Source of the DNA: an uncultured Bacteroidales bacterium
GTDB taxonomy: Bacteria; Bacteroidota; Bacteroidia; Bacteroidales; F082
DNA length: 10,594 nt
Direction of reading: 5' to 3'
Assembly (NCBI GenBank): GCA_946410535.1
Contig: CAMKAR010000042.1
Coordinates: 1 to 10,594, forward strand
Below, piece after piece: positions 1-5,411 of this stretch (positions are counted from its first letter, which is position 1; the number at the start of each line of letters is the position of its first letter). A program made the translations under genes and the position numbers. The notes beneath the pieces were generated by a model that saw only the letters and a list, made by a program, of their open reading frames with translations, ran no database searches and was not told the origin of the DNA.

Positions 1-166
1 CCAGCTGACCTCTGTAGTACAGGTCGCCGTCCACATAGTAAGCACGGTGCATCACGTGCATGGTGCCGGTGACGGGATCGATGGTCACGTTAGGCGTTTC
101 GGCCTTGTAGTGCGTTCTTCTCTTAGCGCCTCTGGTGTGAGACTGTCTTCTTTTAGGATGTGCCAT
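1..166 (-). CDS. rpmF: 50S ribosomal protein L32 (3' end cut by window edge)
   Basis: Structural protein of the large ribosomal subunit. The reading frame on the minus strand starts with [20 protein letters not shown], the characteristic basic N-terminus of L32, and continues through a TIDPVTG...[13 protein letters not shown] stretch before leaving the window after about 55 codons. The complete protein is usually about 60 residues, so only a few C-terminal residues are missing. The ATG at 166-164 is the only sensible start, since it begins exactly at the conserved MAHPK. It lies 34 bases downstream of the DUF177 gene on the same strand, the widespread yceD-rpmF arrangement, so the two are probably cotranscribed from the promoter at 763-770. 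Confidence 0.95.
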   Translation of the reverse strand, partial: MAHPKRRQSHTRGAKRRTHYKAETPNVTIDPVTGTMHVMHRAYYVDGDLYYRGQL

Positions 167-200
167 TTTCTTGTTATTTTAATCGTTAATTACCTGTTGT

Positions 201-731
201 TTATTTATCGTTCAATTTAATGTCTTTCAAAGCGGCCCAGCGCGGGTCAATCTCGTCGGTGTCTTCGTCGTCCTCAACGGGTGCATCCTCTTGGTTGAGC
301 ATAGCGATCACCTCGGGGTTGCACTCGCCTTCGGGATGCACGCGATGCATCGGGATGGCGAGGATGATGTACTCATACACCAACGGGCGGATGTCGTATT
401 CGCTCAGCTCGGGCGAGACGACAGCCACGTCGTCCGACTCTTGGGCGTTCTCCGTCCCCAACTTGAGGAAGAAATCCTGATGGCTCTCGATGGGCTGGTC
501 AAACTCGTCGGCGCAACGGTCGCAAGGCACGCGCACGCTTCCTTCGAGGTCGAAATGCAGCGTCAGCATGGTCTCTTGGCGGTCAATGTCCAAGTCGACA
601 TGCACCTTACCTTGCTGAGCCTCAGAGTATTCCATACCAGCGAAGAAATCGTTGTCGATCTCAAACTGGTAGGCGTGGCTCCCCAAGGCGAGGCCGCTCA
701 CCGGAATCAGGAATTCGTTCTTCTTCTCCAT
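201..731 (-). CDS. DUF177 / YceD family protein
   Basis: A 176-aa cytoplasmic protein of the YceD (DUF177) family. The visible family hallmark is a CDRC pair near residues 70-73 in the context VPCDRCADEF, within a beta-rich middle region, followed by an acidic C-terminal tail (EDDEDTDEID). It has no signal peptide or membrane segment. Its position directly before rpmF is typical of the family, which has been linked to 23S rRNA or large-subunit biogenesis; that role comes from family knowledge and is not visible here. The ATG at 731-729 lies 31 bases past a good TAnnTTTG box on the minus strand, which supports this start. The match rests on context and the cysteine motif. Confidence 0.88.
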   Translation of the reverse strand: MEKKNEFLIPVSGLALGSHAYQFEIDNDFFAGMEYSEAQQGKVHVDLDIDRQETMLTLHFDLEGSVRVPCDRCADEFDQPIESHQDFFLKLGTENAQESDDVAVVSPELSEYDIRPLVYEYIILAIPMHRVHPEGECNPEVIAMLNQEDAPVEDDEDTDEIDPRWAALKDIKLNDK

Positions 732-762
732 TCTACCTTAATTCTGCCTAAAAATCGGGCTG

Positions 763-770
763 CAAAAGTA
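763..770 (-). promoter_or_regulatory. Bacteroidota-type promoter -7 box for the DUF177-rpmF operon
   Basis: Read on the minus strand the sequence is TACTTTTG followed by C, an exact match to the TAnnTTTG -7 consensus of Bacteroidota. It sits 31 bases upstream of the DUF177 start. No convincing TTTG -33 element is seen at the right distance. It lies back to back with the plus-strand box at 823-830, so this is a divergent promoter region. Confidence 0.65.
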
Positions 771-822
771 CGGAATTAATTTGAATGTGGAACGTTTGAG
801 GTGGATTTTTCGCAAAATTCAC

Positions 823-830
823 TATTTTTG
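823..830 (+). promoter_or_regulatory. Bacteroidota-type promoter -7 box for the DUF4298 gene
   Basis: TATTTTTG followed by C matches TAnnTTTG exactly and ends 22 bases before the ATG at 853. A TTTG lies at 795-798, but its 24-base gap is longer than the usual 19-21, so the -33 assignment is weak. This box is the reason for preferring the ATG at 853 over an upstream TTG at 781, which would lie before the promoter. Confidence 0.6.
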
Positions 831-852
831 CACCACAAAAATCAAGCATATT

Positions 853-1137
853 ATGACACAGATCGAACGTATCACCCGCATGGAAGCCCTTTTGGACAAG
901 GGCACGGAAACAGTAAAAAGACTAGAAAAGGCCTTGGACGACTTCGCTGCTCTTCAGCCCGACATCGACGAATTGCAAGCCTACTACGACGGCGACGACT
1001 GGCGCACCGACTTCGAGGCCGACGAAGCCGGAAAGCTGCCCAAAGACCTCAAGCGCGGCGTGCTGAGCGAAGACGGGGTCTACGACCTGCTGGAGGACTA
1101 CCAATGCCTGAAGGACCAAATTCGCACCATCGAATAA
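853..1137 (+). CDS. DUF4298 domain-containing protein
   Basis: A small acidic cytoplasmic protein of 94 aa. It begins MTQIERITRMEALLDK and consists of an N-terminal helical stretch rich in Glu/Lys heptad-like positions (about residues 3-45), a central YYDGDDWRTDFEADEAGKLP segment, and a C-terminal helix ending in YQCLKDQIRTIE. The length and the YY-x-W-x-x-D(F/Y)-EAD pattern fit the DUF4298 family, which has no established function. The start at 853 follows a TAnnTTTG promoter; extending to the TTG at 781 would add 24 residues that look non-coding. The next gene begins 12 bases after the stop, so the two may form a short operon. Confidence 0.82.
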   Translation: MTQIERITRMEALLDKGTETVKRLEKALDDFAALQPDIDELQAYYDGDDWRTDFEADEAGKLPKDLKRGVLSEDGVYDLLEDYQCLKDQIRTIE

Positions 1138-1149
1138 AACCTACGACCC

Positions 1150-1791
1150 ATGAAAAAGCACCTCATCATGACCACCATCGTTTTGGCCGCCCTCACCTTG
1201 ACTAGCTGCGGCAACAAAGCCCAGGAACAAACCGAAGCCCCCAAAGAAACCCCGACCGAGGCCCCGACAGCCGACACCACCTTCCGTGAGTTCGACGTCG
1301 TGGCCGACTACCAAGGCAATCCCTTCACCATCTTCAAAGGCCACGGTGCCCTGTTGGCCGTGGGCGACGAAGCCCACCACAACGCCATGACCATCGGCTG
1401 GGGCGCCTTGGGCAACCTGTGGGGCGAAAACATCAACACCATCACCGTGTATGTGGCTCCGGCGCGCTACACCTTCGAGTTCATGGAGCAACACCCCTAC
1501 TTCACCGTGATGACCTTCGACCCCGAGCGCACCGACATCCTCGACTACATGGGCACCCATAGCGGTCGCGACGTGAACAAGGAGCAGGAACTCGGCCTTC
1601 ACGTGGCCTACACGCCCCACGGTGCACCTTATTACAAAGAAGCCCGCGAGGTGTACGAGTGCGAGACCATCTACCGTGCCCCCTTCGATCCCAAGGGTTT
1701 CGGCGAGCTGGGCCACCGCCGCTACGAGAACTTTCCCGCCGGCATCCACTCGATGTATATCGGACGGATTATGGGGGCTTGGAGACGGTGA
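1150..1791 (+). CDS. lipid-anchored flavin-reductase-like (FMN-binding split barrel) protein
   Basis: A 213-aa predicted lipoprotein. Residues 1-20 form a signal peptide (MKKH, a hydrophobic stretch, then lipobox LTSC), with Cys20 as the lipidated residue. A flexible Thr/Glu/Pro/Ala linker follows to about residue 44. Residues 45-213 resemble the flavin reductase-like FMN-binding fold: NAMTIGWG at 78-85, a downstream LWG...ITVYVAPARYTFEF segment, and a FTVMTFD strand. Homologues in this family bind FMN and many are cytoplasmic, so an envelope-anchored version probably has an extracytoplasmic redox or flavin-binding role; its substrate is unknown. It follows the DUF4298 gene by 12 bases and ends in an intrinsic terminator. 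Base composition is GC-rich, like the other core genes. Confidence 0.85.
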   Translation: MKKHLIMTTIVLAALTLTSCGNKAQEQTEAPKETPTEAPTADTTFREFDVVADYQGNPFTIFKGHGALLAVGDEAHHNAMTIGWGALGNLWGENINTITVYVAPARYTFEFMEQHPYFTVMTFDPERTDILDYMGTHSGRDVNKEQELGLHVAYTPHGAPYYKEAREVYECETIYRAPFDPKGFGELGHRRYENFPAGIHSMYIGRIMGAWRR

Positions 1792-1792
1792 T

Positions 1793-1829
1793 TGCGAATC
1801 CGTTTTCTCTTTGACATTCGCAGTTTTTT
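1793..1829 (+). terminator. intrinsic terminator after the flavin-reductase-like gene
   Basis: A perfect 7-bp stem, TGCGAAT (1793-1799) with ATTCGCA (1816-1822), has a 16-base loop and is followed by G and six Ts. It begins immediately after the stop codon at 1789-1791 and should end the transcript of the preceding two genes. Confidence 0.75.
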
Positions 1830-1868
1830 CTTATTTTTTGCTGTCCAACGGCGCAAGATAGCATCGCT

Positions 1869-1901
1869 GCACTACATAATGCAGGCGTTACCGACGCTTT
1901 G
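1869..1901 (+). repeat. 33-bp dispersed repeat, copy 1, with conserved hairpin
   Basis: This stretch matches 3856-3888 at 30 of 33 positions in the same orientation. It contains a 6-bp hairpin, AGGCGT (1883-1888) with ACGCTT (1894-1899), around the loop TACCG; the stem is identical in the other copy while one loop base differs. A near-consensus -7 box with one extra T (TATTTTTTTG-like, about 1832-1840) lies about 30 bases upstream, as an exact box does in copy 2. It could be a small RNA, a REP-like element or a scar of recombination. Nothing else is apparent between the terminator at 1829 and the promoter at 1978. Confidence 0.6.
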
Positions 1902-1977
1902 GTTTATAGTGTTCGCTTATTTTTGAACATACGGCCAAAAAAAATAGCAAATTGAGGTTGGTTTAAGGGTGTTTTAC

Positions 1978-1985
1978 TATTTTTG
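1978..1985 (+). promoter_or_regulatory. Bacteroidota-type promoter -7 box for the AlbA_2/HATPase gene
   Basis: TATTTTTG followed by C is an exact TAnnTTTG match. TTG triplets at 1952-1954 and 1958-1960 bracket the expected -33 position with gaps of 23 and 17. The box ends only 15 bases before the ATG at 2001, so the leader would be very short. Confidence 0.6.
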
Positions 1986-2000
1986 CAAATTGAAAGGTAA

Positions 2001-3776
2001 ATGTGTATGGACACAAAAGTATTGTCTGATTTATTGCAATTTGGCGAACGCATTCATGTGGAGGCAAAACTAGCCAAGAACGAAGTCCCGAAAGCCCTTT
2101 GGGAGACATATTCTTCTTTTTGCAACACTTTTGGGGGCTATATTTTGCTAGGTGTTTCCGAAATCCAAGAATCGGGAACTTCACCAAAACATTACAGCGT
2201 TGTTGGAGTAAATAGTGCTGAAAAAATCATTACAGACTTTTGGAATACGATTCACGGTGAAAAAGTAAATCGCAATCTGTTGCGCGATGAAGATGTTAAA
2301 ACGATTGAATACGAGGGAAAAACTATAGTTTGTATACATGTACCTCAAGCAGAGTATCGCGACAAACCTGTTTTTATTAATGGGAATCCATACAAAGGCA
2401 CTTACAAAAGAACGTATGAAGGTGATTTCCATTGCACGGAAAAAGAAGTAAACGACATGATTCGTGATGCAAGCGATGATGGCAATGATGGAGTTATGAT
2501 AGAGCATTATGACATGGACGACATTGACCCTCCAACATTACGAGCCTATCGGAACCTTTTCATACAACGTAATCCCGATCATGTTTGGAATGCTGATAGT
2601 GATGAGGCGTTTTTACGTAATATGGGTGGTTATGCCATTGACCGGATTAGCAAAACCGGATGTCTCACGCTTGCCGGTTTAATGATGTTCGGAAAAGGTT
2701 TGTCCGTGAGAGAACGTTTCAGCAATTTCCGCATGGACTATCTCGACACGACCAATCTGTTACCAGGAGAACGCTGGAGCGACCGACTCACTTATGATGG
2801 CAGGTGGGAGAACAACTTGTTTAACTTTTTCCGTATGGTGTTACCTAAACTGACATTGGGAACCAAAAGACCTTTTCGAATGGAAGGAGTTGAACGCATT
2901 GATGACACTTCCGTAAACAAAGCCCTCCGAGAAGCCTTTACTAATAGCATCATCCATGCAGATTTGATGATGGATGGCGGTATATTGAAGATAGAAAAGA
3001 CCCAGGAGGGTTATGTTTTTTCCAATCCTGGATCACTAAAACTGCCTATTGAACGCATCTACGAAGGAGGACATTCGAAAGCCCGCAACCCTCGTATGCA
3101 AAACATGTTACGCATGATAGGTTTTGGCGAGAACATCGGATCGGGTTTTCCTTCTATTCTCCAAGCATGGCATGAAGAGTCGTGGCGAATGCCCGATCTT
3201 CACGAAGAACCTGATTTACGGCTGGTAGAATTAAAGCTTTGGACAGCTTCTTTGGTGTCAAATGAGACGGAAGTCAAACTTCATCAATATTTCGGACCAA
3301 CTTTCGACACTCTTTCTACCAATGAGAAAATGACTTTGGCAACGGCCATAGAAGAAGGCTTGGTCACTAATGCCAGAATGCAGCAATTACTCAAAACCAA
3401 CTCTTTGGAAATCGCCAAATTACTCACCCATCTTGTATCCCTTCAAATGCTCCTTGTCAACGGGAAGGGCCGTGGAACCACTTATACTGTCAGTTCATCT
3501 TTTATTCACCCAAATGACAGAAAAGAAAATGACAGAAAAGAAAATGACAGAAAAGAAAATGACAGAAAAGAAAAAATTGTAACCACCCGAAGGAAACGCA
3601 TTATAGACGCAATAAAAGTAAACAATAGGATTACCACCACTAAAATAGCCCTCTCACTTGGTTTCGCAGAATCAACCATAAACCGAGACATAGCCTATCT
3701 TAGAGAGCAGGGGTGTATCGTTCGTATCGGTGGACTAAAATATGGGTATTGGAAAATACTGAAAGAAATTGATTGA
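2001..3776 (+). CDS. AlbA_2 (Schlafen-type) DNA-binding / HATPase transcriptional regulator-like protein
   Basis: A 591-aa soluble protein. The N-terminus (about residues 10-130) fits the AlbA_2/Schlafen-type domain: E15-IHVEAKLA, then SSFCNTFGGYILLGV at 38-52. A GHKL-type ATP-binding region follows, with the N-box-like LREAFTNSIIHAD at 309-321 and the G-box-like GFGENIGSGF at 374-383. The C-terminus (about 526-590) looks like a winged helix-turn-helix (ITTTKIALSLGFAESTINRDIAYLREQG). Four exact NDRKE repeats at residues 505-524 form a charged linker before it. Proteins of this architecture are annotated as ATP-binding transcriptional regulators, and relatives occur in defence islands; the ligand and targets are unknown. 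ATGs at 2001 and 2007 are both possible starts, and the promoter at 1978 leaves a very short leader. It stands alone, flanked on both sides by copies of a 33-bp repeat, suggesting possible acquisition as a unit. Confidence 0.85.
   Translation: MCMDTKVLSDLLQFGERIHVEAKLAKNEVPKALWETYSSFCNTFGGYILLGVSEIQESGTSPKHYSVVGVNSAEKIITDFWNTIHGEKVNRNLLRDEDVKTIEYEGKTIVCIHVPQAEYRDKPVFINGNPYKGTYKRTYEGDFHCTEKEVNDMIRDASDDGNDGVMIEHYDMDDIDPPTLRAYRNLFIQRNPDHVWNADSDEAFLRNMGGYAIDRISKTGCLTLAGLMMFGKGLSVRERFSNFRMDYLDTTNLLPGERWSDRLTYDGRWENNLFNFFRMVLPKLTLGTKRPFRMEGVERIDDTSVNKALREAFTNSIIHADLMMDGGILKIEKTQEGYVFSNPGSLKLPIERIYEGGHSKARNPRMQNMLRMIGFGENIGSGFPSILQAWHEESWRMPDLHEEPDLRLVELKLWTASLVSNETEVKLHQYFGPTFDTLSTNEKMTLATAIEEGLVTNARMQQLLKTNSLEIAKLLTHLVSLQMLLVNGKGRGTTYTVSSSFIHPNDRKENDRKENDRKENDRKEKIVTTRRKRIIDAIKVNNRITTTKIALSLGFAESTINRDIAYLREQGCIVRIGGLKYGYWKILKEID
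3513..3572 (+). repeat. in-frame 15-bp tandem repeat, four exact copies
   Basis: The unit AATGACAGAAAAGAA occurs four times without a mismatch, encoding NDRKE four times. Because the unit is a multiple of three, slippage would change the length of the linker between the ATPase part and the C-terminal helix-turn-helix without breaking the frame. The exact identity suggests recent expansion. Confidence 0.95.
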
Positions 3777-3821
3777 CGACAAACTTCTAATCAACTCTAC
3801 TTCTCTTTTCCATTTTTTTCC

Positions 3822-3829
3822 TATCTTTG
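3822..3829 (+). promoter_or_regulatory. Bacteroidota-type promoter -7 box upstream of the structured region
   Basis: TATCTTTG followed by C matches TAnnTTTG exactly. No good TTG -33 element is visible; the upstream sequence is mostly T and C. Scanning by eye, this is the only exact -7 box on the plus strand between the AlbA_2 gene and the methyltransferase. It is therefore the best candidate to start a transcript that includes repeat copy 2, the long hairpin, the attenuator-like element and perhaps the restriction operon. Confidence 0.45.
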
Positions 3830-3855
3830 CCGCGTTGCCGCATCCGTTTGCGGCA

Positions 3856-3888
3856 GCACTACATAATTAAGGCGTTACTGACGCTTTG
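3856..3888 (+). repeat. 33-bp dispersed repeat, copy 2, with conserved hairpin
   Basis: Same orientation as 1869-1901, with 30 of 33 identical bases. The hairpin AGGCGT (3870-3875) / ACGCTT (3881-3886) is conserved with loop TACTG. In this copy a second hairpin precedes it: TGCCGCA (3836-3842) with TGCGGCA (3849-3855), directly after the -7 box at 3822-3829. Promoter, hairpin, repeat core and second hairpin together look like a small structured transcript. Confidence 0.6.
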
Positions 3889-4283
3889 TTTTTGGCTGTT
3901 TGAAACTACCACTTTCAAAATGATAAGCAAAAGCAAATCACGAGGTAAGCGCCACGGGTGTGTGTATACATTCCCGAGGTGTGCAGAGGGTGTAATCCCT
4001 TATGCACACTTTTCGGGTTTAATATACTCCCAACGTGGGTGTTTTCTCTGCTTGTTTCTTATCATGGGCTGTGGTAGGCCTTCAAACGGCGAGCAGGTTT
4101 CAGGAAGCATCCACGCCTTTTTTATGTGGTTAGAATCATAGAAGAACCTCCGTTTTTGGATGCTCGGCGGAAAAATGAATAGAAGAACAATAAAAAGCAA
4201 CTGACCTATCATAAAATGAGTTTCATTTCTCTTCTGTAGGTACAAAACTGGAAATCTGAACAAAGCAGAAGCAGAAAAGGTAA
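3889..4283. other. non-coding intergenic region with structured DNA, no supported gene
   Basis: Open frames of 74 to 104 codons occur here on both strands, but they overlap each other and the inverted repeats, and none resembles a known protein. What is visible: the long nested hairpin at 3952-4038; a possible long-range pair GCATCC (4107-4112) with GGATGC (4158-4163); and a short inverted repeat AAATGA-GTT-TCATTT at 4214-4228 that could be a protein-binding site. No insertion sequence, tRNA or CRISPR array was seen. Confidence 0.55.
3952..4038 (+). ncRNA. long nested hairpin, candidate structured RNA
   Basis: Five nested complementary segments fold 87 bases into one extended stem: CCACG (3952-3956) with CGTGG (4034-4038); GTATA (3964-3968) with TATAC (4023-4027); CCCGA (3973-3977) with TCGGG (4013-4017); GTGTGCA (3979-3985) with TGCACAC (4003-4009); and AGGG (3987-3990) with CCCT (3997-4000), closing a 6-base loop. 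Internal loops between them are small and roughly symmetric. That is 26 pairs in order, unlikely by chance. The strand is inferred from the upstream -7 box and the downstream terminator, both on the plus strand. Function is unknown; a small RNA, a leader element or a DNA-level recombination or folding site are all possible. Confidence 0.5.
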
Positions 4284-4399
4284 ATGACCTCGCACCGATA
4301 ATAGCGCGGGGGATTCGTTATGCTTTTTCTGCAGCGTTTCCAGTCGCTTGTGCCTAAGGCATAACAACCCCTGCGTTTGGTTTAGCGCAGGAGTTTTTT
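4284..4399 (+). promoter_or_regulatory. attenuator-like leader with competing stems before the methyltransferase gene
   Basis: Four segments can pair in two exclusive ways. Segment 1 is CCTCGC (4288-4293), segment 2 CGCGGGGG (4305-4312), segment 3 CCCCTGCG (4368-4375) and segment 4 CGCAGGAG (4386-4393), followed by six Ts. Segments 2 and 3 pair over 8 bp with one G-U, continued by the perfect stem GTTATGC (4317-4323) / GCATAAC (4359-4365). Segment 3 alternatively pairs with segment 4 to form the terminator, while segments 1 and 2 can pair imperfectly. A five-codon frame (MTSHR, 4284-4301, after AAAAGG) overlaps segment 1 and could be a leader peptide, which is speculative. The T tract ends 28 bases before the methyltransferase ATG. 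Confidence 0.5.
4368..4399 (+). terminator. intrinsic terminator directly upstream of the methyltransferase
   Basis: The stem CCTGCG (4370-4375) / CGCAGG (4386-4391) has a 10-base loop and is followed, after two bases, by six Ts at 4394-4399. It points into the restriction operon and would stop any transcript from upstream unless an alternative fold forms. It could also simply end a small RNA encoded upstream. Confidence 0.7.
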
Positions 4400-4427
4400 G
4401 AAATCTACGGAAAGGGGATGGAGCAAA

Positions 4428-5411
4428 ATGCACAAATTACCAAAGCATAAAACAATAAAGGTTTTTGAAGGATTCGCTGGATATGGAGGAGCTTCTTTCG
4501 GTTTAAAACGATCAGGTTTAAACTATAAAGTTGTTGGTATGTCAGAATATAATCCTTTTGCAAGTGAACTATTAGCTGTAAATTTTCCAAATATTAAAAA
4601 CTGGGGAGATATAACAAAAATTGATCCCCAAAAACTTCCAAATTTCGATTTCTTTACAGGAGGTTTCCCCTGTCAACCTTTTTCAACGGCCGGAAAGCAA
4701 ATGGGTGAGGAAGATAGATATGGCAGAGGAACATTATTCTATGAAATAATGAGAATCCTCCGCGAAAAACGGCCTAACTACCTATTGCTGGAAAATGTTA
4801 AAGGCTTTGCTGCCAAAAAATTTGAACCTACAAGAAATCGAATCAAAGAAATACTACGAGAATTAGGGTATGGTGAACTCCAATATGCTATTCTTAATTC
4901 CTGTGATTATGGAATACCACAAAACCGAGAAAGGATTTGGATGTTTGCCATGCAAGGCGGCGTGCCAGAAGGGTTTGATATTGTTCCACCAAAAATAGAT
5001 CTTACAAAAAGATTTGGTGACTTTTTAGATGCAAATCCTCCTTCTTACCTGTATCTTTCTCAAGCACAAATTGCCCATCTTAAAGAAAAACATCATATAG
5101 AATCTTTCGTAGTTGAAGAACCTTTGTGTTTTGATGTATACAACAAAAAGATAAAAACCAACGGGTTGAGCATTACTCTCACACAACCCGAACACAACAG
5201 TTTGAGGGTCATCGAAGTCCCCAAAGAAGACGGCTTGGAAATCGTAAGAAAGATGTCTGTTGATGAACAATTCAGATTTATGGGTTTTGATGATGGTGAG
5301 CTAAATTATGCTGGCCAATCATATTCCCAACTATCTACTAGAGCAGGCAATGGTTGGGATGTTAATTTAGTAGGAATATTATTGAACCATATATTTAGTC
5401 AGATTCTATGA
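4428..5411 (+). CDS. DNA (cytosine-5-)-methyltransferase of a restriction-modification system
   Basis: Transfers a methyl group from S-adenosylmethionine to C5 of a cytosine in its target site. The 327-aa protein has the ordered C5 motifs: motif I FEGFAGYGGAS (13-23), motif IV GGFPCQPFS with catalytic Cys82, motif VI ENV (122-124), motif VIII QNRERIWMF (165-173), motif IX around RKMSVDEQFRFMGF (274-287) and motif X STRAGNGWDVNLV (303-315). The target-recognition region between VIII and IX is only about 80-90 residues, so a short target is likely. The ATG at 4428 is preferred; a TTG at 4398 would lie in the terminator T tract. The stop overlaps the next gene's ATG in an ATGA, so translation is probably coupled. 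The gene is AT-rich (28% GC at 4561-4620), unlike the flanking core genes. The target sequence cannot be read from the protein. Confidence 0.93.
   Translation: MHKLPKHKTIKVFEGFAGYGGASFGLKRSGLNYKVVGMSEYNPFASELLAVNFPNIKNWGDITKIDPQKLPNFDFFTGGFPCQPFSTAGKQMGEEDRYGRGTLFYEIMRILREKRPNYLLLENVKGFAAKKFEPTRNRIKEILRELGYGELQYAILNSCDYGIPQNRERIWMFAMQGGVPEGFDIVPPKIDLTKRFGDFLDANPPSYLYLSQAQIAHLKEKHHIESFVVEEPLCFDVYNKKIKTNGLSITLTQPEHNSLRVIEVPKEDGLEIVRKMSVDEQFRFMGFDDGELNYAGQSYSQLSTRAGNGWDVNLVGILLNHIFSQIL

Noticed and set aside
781..852. TTG start 24 codons upstream for the DUF4298 gene
   Set aside because: It would place the start before the TAnnTTTG promoter at 823-830, and the extra residues do not look like part of the protein.
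3513..3572. Possible CRISPR array
   Set aside because: The four units are adjacent 15-mers without spacers and lie in frame inside a gene.
3769..3794. Terminator after the AlbA_2 gene (TTGATT / AATCAA)
   Set aside because: The stem is only 6 bp, AT-rich, overlaps the stop codon and is followed by a C/T mix instead of a T run.
3827..4141. 104-codon plus-strand frame in the intergenic region
   Set aside because: It covers repeat copy 2 and the long hairpin, resembles no protein I know, has many Cys/Phe/Arg residues typical of chance frames, and competes with minus-strand frames over the same bases.
4317..4365. Integron attC-like site from GTTATGC / GCATAAC
   Set aside because: The arms do not fit the RYYYAAC/GTTRRRY core pattern or its order, and no integrase or cassette follows.
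4398..4427. TTG start 10 codons upstream for the methyltransferase
   Set aside because: The TTG lies within and just after the terminator T tract; the ATG at 4428 starts shortly before motif I, as in other C5 enzymes of this length.
4000..4433. Two minus-strand frames (4000-4263 and 4209-4433)
   Set aside because: They overlap the hairpins, the terminator and the methyltransferase start, and show no recognisable domain; inverted-repeat DNA often leaves open frames on both strands.
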